Source: Paramecium sonneborni (Eukaryota > Ciliophora > Oligohymenophorea > Peniculida > Parameciidae). Taken from it: DNA of 64,000 nucleotides. Below are positions 1 through 13,228 of this stretch, piece after piece; within the stretch, counting starts at the first letter, position 1; every line of letters starts with the position of its first letter. Under the pieces are notes generated by a model. The model was not told the DNA's origin and made no database searches. It worked only from the letters and a program-made list of their open reading frames with translations. The DNA lies in the NCBI GenBank assembly GCA_905182985.1, contig CAJJDN010000071.1, positions 1 through 64,000 on the forward strand. The letters are read 5' to 3'. The position numbers were made by a program, and so were the translations under genes.

Positions 1-208
1 CATTTGCAAAAATTTGAGAGCGAGCTTGAAGGACTTTGTCTGGAGTCTAGGAAAGTGCTCTCTTTGGGGATAAAAGTAGGACTTTTGCCCTTAGTTAAAA
101 TGCTCGCATAACAAAATTTACAATAAAATAATTTATAAAATAGAATAAATATCCAAAACTGTATACTTAACATTAAAAATAGTCTTAAAATATATGAACT
201 ATAAGAAA
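1..208. other. Window edge; no gene assigned, first ~110 bp unusually GC-rich
   Basis: The first ~110 bases are clearly less AT-rich than everything around them and are open in two forward frames when TAA/TAG are read as Gln. I see no recognisable protein, start codon or splice signal. It may be the 3' end of a gene lying to the left, or scaffold-edge sequence. The rest up to the stop of the neighbouring GTPase gene is plain AT-rich spacer. Confidence 0.3.
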
Positions 209-3200
209 TCATTTTCTCATTTAAAAGGTGATCTCATTATTAGTCAAATATTTGCAAATTTCATCAACCATCAAATCTTAAAATAAATTTTCATCTTTAT
301 TTTGTGGAGTAATTACTGATAAATTTTTATAATCCTTTTTAAATTCAGCAATCATTCCATTAATCATTTAATTTAATTTTAATATTTATAATTTTACTTT
401 TAATTTTGATAACTCTTTAAAAATATTCTCTTAACGCAAACCACATGGACAGCCATCAGGGAAATAATCCAAATAATTACTATATTATGTTCCATGAGGG
501 GGACCATCAGCAATTAAATACAAAAGTTTTTCATAGTTTTAATTCCATTTCAACCCTAATGAAGCATTTAATCCATCCATTACAGCTTCTGGTCCATCTT
601 CTCCTCCTTCAGCCTTTAATTTATTTAAAAATTAAATCACAATCTTATCAGTTGTAAAATCTTAAATTTTCAAGATTTGTTACTATTTACTATAAGGAGG
701 ATCATGATCCTAATATGATACAACCGCAAAATTGACTATAATTTCCTCACCGTTTATATTTTATTTACCTCTACATTTTGACATTATTTCTATAATTGTA
801 TTTTTACATAACTCAATATATCTTTGCATAGATGAAGTTGTGTCAATAACGAAAGCTATGTTTATTCCCAAGATAGGGTTATTCTTATGATTTTCAAAAC
901 AATCAAACCCATGAGAACTTATTCTTTCATCTTATGTGTGCCAAGCTTCTTAATTACAAAAAGATAAGGCACCATTTTATTAATTACATAAAGGGCAATA
1001 ATAATTACATCTACTAATTTTCGCAGATTCATTCATAATTGGATGCGACCAATTATAATATTTCCAAAAATCTATACATAAAACTTCATCAAATTTACAA
1101 TCTTCAAATCCAACATATTTTTCTTCTGAATGTCTAGCCTTAAATTAATCATTTTATTTTGCTAAACATTATTATTTTCCTTAACATTTAACTAAGTGAA
1201 AATGAGCTCTTCCTTTTCTTTTGCAACTTAGATCACAACTTTCAGGTTCAGAACTATCACCAATCTCATATTTTCTATTTGTTTCTTAAATTTCAATTTT
1301 AACTTAAATACCTTCTTATATTGTAAATTATTGATTTTCTTTATTTCGATGTCTATCTGAAGAATGAAGACCTTTATGACCATATTTTAAATCACAATAT
1401 GTATTACACTCAGGACATTATTAATCACAATTATGAAATTACTTTGAGGTTTGATTTTTGCATATATGTGGCCCTTAATGTTGATTTTCACCTGCTGGGA
1501 TTTATTTTTGACATTTTTATTTTCCAATATCGACTGGTTGATATTTTATAAATGAGAACTCAGATGATTAATTTTTCTATATTATTTCTTTAGTTTCATA
1601 ATCTATTTTGCATATCCCTTTTTCTTCACACCATTTTTCACATTAATGTGGATTTTCACAAAAATGATTATCTGAATTCAAAGAATGCTCATGTTCCTTA
1701 AAACATTTTCTCTTGCAAAGGTTACAAGTTTGAATGCAATATTTTATCATGCAATTATGATCATTATGATCATTTGAGCGATCCTTTTAACATTAATCAT
1801 TACAGAATTTACATTTTTCCTTGCAGGGATGTTAATTTTCACAATTATGCTGATTATTATGCTTGAAACCTTTCATACAATTACTTTTACAATCAAACAC
1901 TTAACAAATATTATTGCATTTATGATCTTATTTAGAACATAAATGTTCTTGATTTTCCTAATGCCCAGCCTTATTATCGCATTTTTATTCAGGACATATT
2001 TAGCAATTCTTATCACATTTATGACTTTCTCTTTGGCATTAATGTACTTACAACTTTTATTCATCTAATTATTTTAAAGAATTCTTTATTTTGTCTAATT
2101 TCTCTTTATTCATTTCAAATAGATTAAATTTACTGAGTTCAATTGTTAATAACTCACTCTCAGTTGAAAGATCATTAATTTTCTTATCTAGGTTTTTGAT
2201 TAAATTCTTAATCTCTTCTTAATTTTTAATATTATAAGATTCAAATTAATCCCATTATTTCAGCTTTAATTACAAATTTTCCAAAGTGCTTGTTTCAATT
2301 ATGAACATTTTTTAATGTTATTCAAACCCTTTTAATTAATCTAATCTAATATTTAATTTCTTAATCTATTAATCTATTTCAATTTCTTACTTTTCAAATT
2401 ACGCTATTTCCTAGCTTATACTTTCTTGTAGTTTTCTTTAGGCTTCCAAATATATTTTATTATTTTCAAATTCATCTTAATTTTTTAATAATTTATTCTC
2501 AATTTCTTACAACTATTTTTCTAAATTATTAAAATCAGATTAACATATTTAATATGTATCTTGAAGAGATTTTTTTTTGTTTATTTTTTTGACTGATTGA
2601 CTAAAGTTAATTATTTTATTTTCAATTTCTTAAGTCTATGATTCAAAAGATTAAATTTCAAATAAAATTTTATCTAAGCATTCTTACTTTTTTTTTTTAA
2701 ATAATTCAATTAATTCTTTTTCTAAGCCTAAATCTCCATCTTCTTATAAATTTTCTCTTTCACTGCTTAACTCTTCTTTACATATTTTATATATCTCATA
2801 ATTTTCTTCATTTATTTTACTTTAGTTTTCTTCATAAATTTATAGTTTTTTAATCTATAGTTCTTTTATTTAATAATCTATTTCTTCAGTACTTTATTCT
2901 TTTAATTTTTTAGTTAATTCTTCAATTTTTGTTTTGCTTTATCTAAATTTTTTGTCTTGTTCTTCTTTTAATTCTTACTTGAGTTCTTCCAAATTATTTT
3001 TTTTCTTCTTAAGACTCTTGATTTCATTTTCTAACTAGTCTATTTATCCAAAATACTCATCTGTTAATTAATATTCATAATCTAAATTTAGTTTTAAATC
3101 TCTTTATTCTTATTTTTAAAACACCTCTAATTCTAGTATTTTTTATTTTTTATTCTCTTAAAATTATACAATTTTGTTTTTTATTTCCTCCAAATTTTCA

Positions 3201-6200
3201 TTTTCCTAATCAATATTTAATTTTAATTAATTTATATCAAGAATATCATCAGAAATGTTAATTTCTTGGATTTGATTTTATAGGCTGCTTAAATTTTTAT
3301 TAACTTCATCTTTTTTCAATTTAACTCCATCCCTTTCAGCCCTCATATTTTTGATATTCTCTTAAGATTAATATTAACTATTTTCAATTAAAATTAAATT
3401 TTTATTATGTTGTTATAATTAAATATTTTTAGATTCCTTAATTAAGGTATTACTTTTTTTATTTTATTCAGCATCTTCAATTTAATTAGAAAATTAGATT
3501 TATAATAATTCTATTTATTCATTATTTAAATTACCCTTATCACTTTTTTCCTTATCTTATGGAGGCAGACCAAGTACTTATAAATTGATGCATTTTCTCT
3601 CTTTGTCATAAAAATCATAGTTCATTATTTAATTCATTTCTTCCTTTAATTTAATTTAAATGTTGAATATTTTATTTAAAACTTGCAATTTTTCTAAAGT
3701 CTATTCAGCATCTTTTTTTTAATCTTCAATTTCGCTTATTGTTTTTCTTTTCTATAATTCATCTTCTGTATTTTTGATTTTTGAACTTGTTTTTTAATTT
3801 AATTAATCTTCACTATAATTTAGCTTTTCTCTATATTTTTAAGATATCTCGATATGATTTTTAAAATGTTTGCAGTATAAATGGCATTCTTTACATTTTT
3901 CTTAACAAAATTCATACTATTGAATTTAGTCTATTAAGAAATTCTGAAGGAATTACATTTTATTTTTGATCATTCCTTAAACTTCTTAATTACTAATAAG
4001 GTCAACTTCTAATTGTGTTTTTTATAAAATTTAATTTTTTCTTTGTTCAATAATTGAAACTAGAAATTTGCTTCAATTACATTCTAATTATGATTTTAGA
4101 TGGAATCTTGCATTTTTAGATCTTTATAAAGTTACTCAAGGAGGATTGATGTATTTTATGAGATATGCTCATATTCTTCATATTTTTTAAATTAATAATT
4201 GCTCTAAGATAACTTTAACTTATCATCTTTTGCTTAATTTAATGAGTACTCATACCATTATTTTGTACTTTCTTCAAAAATTCTTTCTATACTTATTTAC
4301 AAATTCACTAAACTTGCGTTTGTATTATCAGATAATTCTAATTAACATAAAAGAATTTTGATCATTTTTGTCAATTCAGTTCCATTTTCCCAATGATTAG
4401 ATTTTGCGGATTACTCTAAAAAGTATGTTCTTACATTAATGAGTTATTGATCAAATAATTTATTTTCGTTATTACATAATTTCTCTACTGCAAGTTTATT
4501 GTTAAATAATTTATTCAAAAATATTATTTCTTCTGATCCCCCTACCTTTAATCTTTCAAGATTCTTTAATAATTCTGTCTCTGCACCTTAATTATCTTAA
4601 GAACTTACATCTCTTAAGACAAAATATAGAAATCCTTTAAACAGTTTTTCATCATTTAATTGTTTAGATGCTTCAACTAAATTATCAAAGAGATCATTAA
4701 GATGACGACTAAAAGTTAAATCGGAATTTAATATTGTAATATCACTTATAGCAGTTAGAAATGCCAACATTTTAATTTCTTCTTTTTCAGTTCTAGCTCC
4801 ATTAAATAATCCTTCACAATCTAAAATTAAAAATATTTAATCTTCAACATAAGCAATACTTCCCCATACACCATCTGTACATCTTGCTGATGATACTGAA
4901 AATCTAGTACCAAAAACTCTATTCAATAAATAACTTTTGCCTGATGATTATTTACCTAAAATTCCAACAACAAATATTTTATTATTTATATTTGATAAAT
5001 GATCTTCCAAAAATCCTAAATGTAATTATTTTACCTTTTGTTCTACACTAATGATCTTTTAAACTTCTGTTTTTTCTCTAAATCCACCATTTAGAGGGAT
5101 TAAATTGCTATTTTCAATTGTACATAATTACAACGGACTTCTTGAAAAAATAATATTTTTTATTTAATCACTTTTAGATTGTGTCATTTAAATATTTGTA
5201 AAACTTAGTATGATTTCGCTTACATTCAGTTTGTCTAAATAACGTTCCGCTATTTCAGAATATTTTTGATTAAAGTATAGTTAAATATTTCTTTTCTTTT
5301 CTTTTAATAAGAATTAAGAGTTTGGACCAAATTTGCTGAAAGATCCTTTTGCTATATCTAATCCAGGATTTCCGATTACTTTATTTTTATCAATTTATAA
5401 CATATTAAATTTTTTGTTAGCCACTAAATTACTTATAACTTTAGCTTTTCTAGATTCAATTTATTTATCAATTTGAGTTAAAATTATAACATCATGGCAG
5501 TCATAAAATATTTTAATAGTCCCTTCTATTTATATACAATCAATTCTCAAACAATTTTAATCATATCTATCACAACAATAAGAATTGGCAAGATAAAAGT
5601 ATTTTCCACTTGGGCAAGTAAGTAATTAATTATAATTTTAATCAGGTTGGATGCTTGGTATGAATTTTGTCTATTTTTGATTTTTTTAATCTTTAATAAT
5701 ACAGTAAACTTTCTCAAAATATTTTCCTGAATCTTATTATTTATATACTACACCGTCCTTTGATAGAACTATAAATTGGTTGCAATTATTAAGATACGCT
5801 GCCTAAGAAACAATAAATTCATGATTTGATTCCTATTAATAGCAAAAGCAATTTTCGTTCAAAATTATTCCAAGAGCTGTTATAATTAATTATTGCACAT
5901 AATATTTTTTAAAATTAAAAATGTACAAATATCCTCTATTATAATCATGAAAATAAACAGCCTCATTCACACAAGTAAAATCGAATTATTTAATTAATTT
6001 TATTTTTGGTGCTTTGTTTAAATGGAAATATATATAATTCTTGCATTTAGATGAATTATGGCAATCTATAACATTTATAATATAGATATTAGCTTTTTCT
6101 TTGGTTTAAAATACTTCTTTAATCGTGAATTTGCCTTATGGAAGCTCTAGACAACTATTATTTATAATTATTTCTTATTCATCGTCTAACTATACAATAT

Positions 6201-7377
6201 TTTTAATTTTTTCTTGTTCTTATTGACATCGACAAAACTCAAAATTTATCTTTTAAATACGATAATATGTCTATTTCTTAAGATCTTCTTTTATTTATTT
6301 TTTTTAATTTAAAAATTAGGATTTTACATTTTTTAATGTTTTTTCAATTTTTTTGATAAATTATTTTACGTCTTCAAAAAAGTCGTTTTCATATTTATGT
6401 TAAAAATCATTGTTTTAAATTATAAATATATTGTTTTTTATTAACAAAGTCTAAAGAATATCTGATAATTATGTTTCAATTAATATTTTTTGATTTTACT
6501 CTTCGTTCAATGGTCCTATTTACCAAAATCTTTTAATCTTTTTTAACAAATCTTTTACGAAATCATCTTTTATATTTAGAATTTCTTCAAATAGAGTGTT
6601 CGATATTGAGTTAAGCTATTATTACAATTATAAAGTTTAATATTCTTTCTTAAATAGATTGCACAAAGAAGATATTTGCTTATTTTGAGTATTTAATATT
6701 TATTTAGTCAAATCATTTAAGAAATCATCATAAGAAGTATCAAAGTTTTAATCATCAATCTAATCAAATTTAAGTTATTCTTTAATAGTTAATTAAGGTG
6801 ACAGTGACTATGAGTTGATATAATTTTCTAATATTTTATAATTTATTAATATCCATTTACAATCATAAGTTTCTATTTATTTATTAGTTTCCTCCTTAAA
6901 ATCATAATCATTTCTTTTCATTATTTATGAACTAAAGGGAATCATGTTTTCTTGATACCAATCCTTAAAAACGATTTCGTTGAAACACATTTTAATATTA
7001 TCAGTAAAATCATGTAATATTCTAAAAAGAACGATTTCGGTAGCTTTTTCTGATATTGGTTTTGTTATAAAAAAATTATCGGGAAGAATTAAACAAAAAA
7101 TCATCACAGTATTGTGTTTGATTGCTATAAGATTTCCTTTATCAGAATAATTTAAATAAGATGATAGGTCTAATTATTTTCCTATTTCCAATTCGACCTC
7201 TTTTTATACTTCTTACTGACTACCGAATAAACCTTGTACTTATAGTATTTCATCTTCTTTATTATCATATAACAATTGTGTATCCTTATTATAAAAATCT
7301 ATTTTATCAATTTAAAAATCTTGTGCATTATCTGTTTTAATTGAATAAAGTAAAGCGATTTTAATGTTTTAGTTCAT
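209..7377 (-). CDS. VLIG-like very large GTPase with coiled coil, Cys/His repeats and C-terminal VWA domain
   Basis: Predicted ~2,372 aa. A P-loop GKQSSGKS lies near residue 815, followed by DCEGLFN, the DxEG switch of the interferon-induced very large GTPase/GBP-like superfamily. From about residue 1175 to 1760 there is a long Gln/Glu/Lys coiled coil. Residues ~1770-2140 carry many short Cys/His clusters (CxxxC, HxxxH), probably zinc binding. A von Willebrand A domain starts near residue 2165 (VIDTTSSM, a MIDAS-like DxxxS variant). The frame is open from ATG at 7377 to TGA at 209 except near 4.1 kb, where introns of 29 nt (4107-4135) and 21 nt (4060-4080) restore it around a 26-nt exon. The GTPase assignment is firm; its cellular role is not known. 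Family members elsewhere are large cytosolic GTPases. An indel in place of the two introns remains possible. Confidence 0.85.
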
Positions 7378-7655
7378 TTAATTTGTATTTAATTTTTACA
7401 AACTCTTTTTCTAATATTTGCTTTTCAAACAGCTTAATAGAATTACAATGTAATAGAATAATTAGATTTTTTTAAATAATAATTCAAAAACATGGACTTA
7501 ATTAAATTCATTAATAAAAAGGAGAGTAATAAAAATTTTTTTACTTAAATGTGAAATTGAATTTGAATGAATTATAAAGTGATTATTTCTATTATATTAG
7601 AAATATATTCTAATTATAATTCTTTTTAAAAAAAGAGAAGATTGTAAAAAAATAT

Positions 7656-8795
7656 TCATTCCTAATCATTTAATTGATAATATTCATTAGTTTAAGGATC
7701 ATAAAAACATTTTAATGTGGGATCATACACTAATTTTAGATACTCTTCTTCTTAATCATATAGATCCTCTAGATAATCTTCCAATTATTCGTTATCATTT
7801 TAATCTTATGGTACTTCTTCAAAATAGGATGGATTTTCTTTGCCTTCTGATTCATAATCAGCAGATTTCTAAGAGGATTACAATTTATCATCCAAATCAA
7901 TATTTTCATATTTCTAAAAATTTTATGATTAATATTGATTCTAGGTTTACTTAGTTTTAATAGATGATTCTGGCTTGCTGTATTTATATTTTCCAATCTT
8001 TTATTTTTCTTCTATTGGCTACTTTACATCATAAACATATCTATAAATATTCATATTATACTTATCTGGATTTTTAGGTAAGCATTAAATTTAAGAACTT
8101 AAAGCAAACTCATTATAATTCAATAATCTAAAGGTAACTAATTAGTTTGAATAAGGAAAAGTTTCAGGAAAATTAACTTATTTTGGAACTGTTGCAAAAC
8201 CTTATGTGATTGTAATATCAATTTCACTATCCTGAATAGGATTTTTCATAATGTAGATTTTCCTTAATTTACATGGTGAGCCAATAATAATTTAATCTAT
8301 TGATCGAAATGTACATCCTTTAAATGCTTCCATAAAACTCCAAACATCTATGCATAAATTAAGCCATTATCCTCTTTTAATATGATCAATTGGAGATTTG
8401 ATATGAAAGTGATGATTTTCTAAACTTTTTACACTATCTGTTAATACTATTCTTCTCTTTGTTTTTGTTGTATCTGTAACATCTAATTCTAATGTCCAAA
8501 CAAATCCAAGATCTATATTCACCTACACTACCAAAAATTATTGAATCAAGCCTAGTTCACCTTATTTTGGAAATTAAATTCTTGTTGAATCACCCAAAAA
8601 TTCGTAAATAAATCCTGAAATTAGAATTCAATTACCTTTCATTTCTTTATCAAAAAACCTTGAACTTTTTAACGGGTAATTGATTTTAAATAACTTTTTA
8701 TATAGATCTGTCTTTTCTTTGCTTCCTTTAGTTTCTACTTCCTTTGGATCGAAAACTTAGAAATATGATCCTGATTAAAATTCGTGTAAAAACAT
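7656..8795 (-). CDS. CFAP20-domain protein (CFAP20DC-like)
   Basis: Predicted 372 aa after removal of a 21-nt intron (8615-8635), which also removes the only in-frame TGA. The N-terminal ~200 residues match the CFAP20 fold: FLHEFQSGSYFQVF at the start, then FVWTLELDVTDTTKTKRRI, HIKSPIDHIKRGQWLNLCID and IIGSPCKLRKIYIM. CFAP20 proteins are inner-junction or associated proteins of ciliary doublet microtubules; longer versions like this one with an acidic tail resemble CFAP20DC. The C-terminal third is low-complexity, rich in Asp, Glu, Gln and Tyr. It is divergently arranged with the RING-CH gene, whose start is 106 bp away. The domain call is strong; a role in cilia is inferred from the family. 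Confidence 0.85.
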
Positions 8796-8901
8796 TATTT
8801 TAATTTTTATTAAAACTGTCTCACATACTATTTATTTTTTATATATTTTGTATTGAATGAAAATATGATTTTTTAATAATTTATAGTAAAATATTAAATA
8901 A

Positions 8902-10046
8902 ATGAACAATGATTATGAGGATTAAGATGAGAATAATTTGAATGATCTTGAAAACTTAGATATTAGTAAAGTAATTTAATCGAAGTATAAATAAAGGAGA
9001 GTTGGGATGTAAATTTAATCCTTATACATCTTAAGTTCATAGAATTAATAAAGAGAGCATTAGAAAGTCAGATAAAATCAAATAGCACCTGATTTACCAA
9101 TTCAATAAACTTAAATCAATTAAACTAATTAAACTACTCAATCAGAAGTATTAGTTTCACGATCTGATAACTTAGAAAATGATTAAAAATTGATAACATT
9201 TAGATGTCAAAACAATTAAAATAAATAGCCATAAGAAAAACAAAAAAAGAATCAAAGTAAATTTGTAATATGAAATAAGAAACCTTTTTTACTTAATATA
9301 ATTCTTGCAGAATTTGTGGAGATGGAGATTCTTAAGAGAGTCCTTTGATTAAGGCATGTGAATGTGTGAGGTCAAGATATTATGTCCATGAAGAATGTTT
9401 AAAACAATAAATTTTAGATGAATATAATTACAAAATAAGAGGAGCAAAATGTTCTTCATGCCAAGTTTAATTCAACATGATTATTGAGGGAAACTTTATC
9501 TTTCTTCCTGTAAATAACTTTTCATTTATTAAATAGAAATTGGGCTGGTAATAAAGTAAGGACAAGATACCATTATTTTGTTTAGTGATTTTTTAACTGG
9601 TGCTGATAGTAATTGTTATTTTACTATCAATAAGATTGTAAATTTAATAAATAAAATTTAGAACCTCAATCAAGGAAACCAAAAATAGATAAAACTTTCT
9701 CAATTCTAAGGTTTTCATTATTCTTTTTATTGTTATTTGTTGCATTATTAGCATTATTTTAGTTTGGTTAATCACAATGATTTTGAAAAACATCCTGTAT
9801 GTGGAAAAAATTACAAAATGGAAAATTATCCCCTACATCATCAAGCAACCATCCTTTGTTATTTAATAGAATATAGAAATTGATAAAAAAGGAATGTTAC
9901 AACTTTAATAAATGATCTAACAATAAGAACAAAATCACACAGATGAAGATCTAACTAAGTCTATGTTCATTAATACGACTAAGACTTAGTATAAAAGATA
10001 TTTTACTTCCCTAAAATTAAAATAATCAGACAGTTTGATTTCTTGA
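8902..10046 (+). CDS. RING-CH (MARCH-type) membrane E3 ubiquitin ligase
   Basis: Predicted 373 aa. A hydrophilic N-terminus is followed by a RING-CH domain: CRICGDG, then CECVRSRYYVHEEC and CSSCQ, the C4HC3 order typical of MARCH ligases. Two hydrophobic segments follow (around LVLIVIVILLSI and IILFIVICCIISIILVWLI), so the protein should be a membrane-anchored E3 acting on membrane substrates. A 23-nt intron at 9257-9279 (GTAAA...TAAG) joins the two exons and restores the first zinc-binding Cys. A 27-nt stretch at the end of the RING domain, beginning GTAAATAAC and ending AAATAG, could be a second, frame-neutral intron. The substrate cannot be read from sequence. Confidence 0.85.
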
Positions 10047-10086
10047 ATCTCTTTTTAATACATCTTAATTAAACAAACATTTATTA

Positions 10087-11009
10087 TCAACTGTACATTC
10101 GTTATATTATGAATTGTTTGACTATTCCCATTTCCACAGCTCTGCCTGATAAGTAGTTTAAAACTAATGGGCTTGTAGGCGATTAATCTAAAGTAATAAC
10201 TATATTTTCTTCAATCGATGTTATGTCAATAAACTATTGGGTATAGTTTTTAGAAATTTAAAAGAAGCTCTAATTCAAATTAATGTTTTAATACATCAAT
10301 CTGTTTTAAATTTTCAGCTTGGTGTTAAGATGCCAAAAAAAGTGTAGAAAATGAGGGCACATCGTTTTCTAATTATACAATAATTTCGACTGAATATAAG
10401 CCTTATTGTTTATAAAAGTTTAATCTCAAAGGAGCATCATAATTTTTAGCAATAGTCGCCATTCTATAATTAAATTAGTTTTTACTAATTCAATAAATAT
10501 GTAGGCATAATTATCATAGGCTATAATTCTAATTGAACAATTTCAAGTTCTTCAATGAATTCGATGTATGTCTGTTTAATTATGCTTGTATCATCTTATT
10601 AAGTGATATTCCACTTATATAATTTAAATTATATACAGTCAAATATATTTGCTCTTCAATTTACTCTAAATAAATTCTGACATCTTTTGGATTCGAAGCA
10701 ATTTTATTGACTGCACCAACTACAGTGTCAAAATCTTAGAATTGAACAATAATGTATTTATTGTTGCATTGCTAATTGCCCAATTTTAACTCTTCGATAA
10801 CTTGATTATTATCTAAAATATAGTCTAATTTTACTAATATAGTAGCAAGAAGAAATTGATTCTTTGCAGTATAAAACCATATCAGTTAAGGTGATTCTAA
10901 AGTAAACTTTTTTCACTCTGGGATTAGCTCTCTTAAAATGAATAAAAAAGCTCTTCAATTCAGGTATTGAATTATTTTCAAATAAGGCACATAAATATAC
11001 TTCTTACAT
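10087..11009 (-). CDS. Unknown protein with at least three micro-introns
   Basis: Not recognised. Coding frames joined by introns at 10595-10614 (20 nt, GTG start), 10464-10485 (22 nt) and 10270-10294 (25 nt) give a continuous protein including FYTAKNQFLLATILVKLDY, YIEFIEELEIVQLEL and SPTSPLVLNYLSGRAVEMG. The C-terminus is clear (IQRMYS then TGA at 10087). The N-terminal exon is not: ATG at 11009 begins MQEVYLCALFENN, but the frame shifts before 10,860 and a GTG...TAG intron near there does not fully solve it. It may be a separate start, an unrecognised intron or an indel. The gene sits between two convergently or tandemly placed neighbours with short spacers. Confidence 0.6.
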
Positions 11010-11135
11010 AATTATAATAATTATTCGATAAATTTATTTAATTTAATTTAACATAATTTATTTTGAGGATTAGTAGAAATTTAAAATAATGATTATTCTA
11101 AATGAGTATTATAACAAATAAAGATTATAGAATAA

Positions 11136-13228
11136 TCATTCAAATAACTCATCAAAGCTGTAAACAGATAGTTTTATCAAAGCACTGTTTTCTAGGAAAG
11201 CAATATGAGCAGCTCTACCAATCATAACATCTAAGGATCTATAGGAGTTAAACAATCAAATTACTTTCCAGATTATTCATAATTGACATCCAATCTTTCT
11301 ATTTTTCTATTTTAAATAGTTTCCATCAGATTATCGATCATTTTATTGGTGATTATAACATCTCTGCCATTTCCTTTAGGTCTTTAAATCCGAGCTGACT
11401 CAAATGGACTATAAGTATCTTGATAAGAGCTCATCAAAGCAATATTGTTAAACCAGCCTAAACCTTCTAATTGAGATAATTTATAAAGACAAGTGTCTTA
11501 AATATTAGTAGAATCATTTAATGTTAACTGGTTCAGACATATGCATTTTTTCCATTTACGAATGACCCATAAACCAGTATCTACTATTTTACTAGATGAT
11601 AATGAATAACCCAAATGGGGAGTAGCCAAAGATAAATAGGTATACATTTTATCTTTATACTTTATTAAGTATGGCATAGAAGCTCTAATAATCAAACCAC
11701 CAAGAGAATGACCGATAAAAGAAAGCTTAGAAAAATTATCTTTTGGACACCATTCTTTAATCCAAAGTTTAACTTCTAGAGCTAGCTTTTCTCCCATAGC
11801 CATAATATCTTATTCTGTATTTTCTTAGTTACACTTAGAGAGTAAAGTTAGATGATCAGGATATCTAACAGAAATGTTATTTCTCCATAATCTTAAATCA
11901 TATGAATTTCCTTAATAGCCATGAACAAATACAAATAAATGTAAGCCTTTAATTTACTTGCGTTAAATTTATTACTTCTAAGAAACGTCCCTAAAAACTA
12001 TTGGATGTATTTTCGCTTCTGGGAATAAATCAAGATCTTCAATATTTAAAGGCTCTAATTGTTTGTAATAATTATTATTTCTATATTCTTAAGCCATTTA
12101 TTTATGGTTCTTTCCTGATTAAGAATCTTAAAAGGAAAGATCATCTACCGTTTAAATATGCTAGAAGATACTTTCACCCCATCTCTCTTTTATTTTCTAT
12201 AAATATTCTTATTCTAATTTGTTTGTTAAAGCACAAGCCATAAAATTGTAAGCGTCTATAAATTAATACCAAGCCACAAAGATTTATGATGAAAGGTGTT
12301 TAATTTCCAAAAATATTTAATTACAAATTTCTTATTGCAATTAAGGATTACCTTTAACATCATTTATCTTAGATGCATATTCTGAGAAAGGTTTATAATT
12401 TAGCGATTTATAATTTATATAAGAAAACTTACTGTATTTATTTTAAATTTATTCATCTGATATACATTGTTTCACTCTAGCTTAATAATAATTCGCTAGT
12501 AATTCACTTGTTTGCATAAGCATCTTATTATAATGCTAGTAAAATCCAGTTAATAGGTGGGGAGAAACTAATTGCTAATTTGATCATTTACATTGATTTG
12601 TTATTTTATTCATGAATTATCTTATGGATATATCGTTTTATTAATGATATTTAAAATCTACTAAAACTGAGTGAAGACTGAATTTTAATAAACAAAAGTG
12701 AGATTCATTAAATACGCAAGGAACAAATTCTTTTATAAATTTAACATTATGTAATTTGCTCGAAAATTTTGCTACACATTTTTGATAATTCTACAATCGA
12801 TCCTAATTATTCAAAATGAATAATACTGGCTTAAAATCTTCTTATGTTATTGTACTTAGTTCACAAAAATGAAGTTCAATTATACAATATAATTCATTAA
12901 GGTTCATTTCTGGATATGCTTAAATTTCAATTCTAAATACACATCCTTCATTTAACTCTACAATTTAATCGCAATATTTAATAATAAAAGCTTTACTGTA
13001 AAAACTTGTATCAACCAATTTTGAAGATTAGACATATGTGTCTGCTGTTTATTTATTTATAATTCTTTTTTACTCAACAAGCATGTATGGTTAAGCTTAC
13101 AGAACTTCTAATTAACTCTCGTTTTTCTTATAAATGCAAATCTTAAGTTGATAAACACCTTATTGAAAAAGATCAATGTTTCTTATTTCTTTTAAATATA
13201 CAAATATTTCTATTGTCCCACTAAACAT
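11136..13228 (-). CDS. FAM135-family alpha/beta hydrolase (putative serine lipase/esterase)
   Basis: Predicted 680 aa with introns of 24 nt (12568-12591) and 26 nt (11239-11264). The N-terminus (MFSGTIEIFVYLKEIRNID) fits the FAM135 N-terminal domain. The C-terminal DUF676-like hydrolase has the oxyanion-side HLFVFVHGYQGNSYDLRLW, the nucleophile elbow FIGHSLGGLIIRA and the block YLSLATPHLGY. Predicted catalytic Ser is in GHSLGG. FAM135 proteins are widespread eukaryotic putative lipases with poorly known substrates. Its start is 169 bp from the start of the hormone-sensitive-lipase homologue on the other strand, so the two lipase-type genes may share an upstream region. Confidence 0.9.

Noticed and set aside
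445..657. Short forward frame bounded by TAA codons inside the giant GTPase gene
   Set aside because: It is a shadow of the minus-strand VWA-domain coding sequence. The same applies to most forward or reverse short frames seen across the window.
7378..7655. An upstream start for the giant GTPase at an ATG near 7493
   Set aside because: That frame reaches TGA after about 20 codons and does not join the gene.
10087..11009. Splitting the unknown gene into two genes at the ATG near 10462
   Set aside because: A standard 22-nt intron (10464-10485) joins the two parts in frame.
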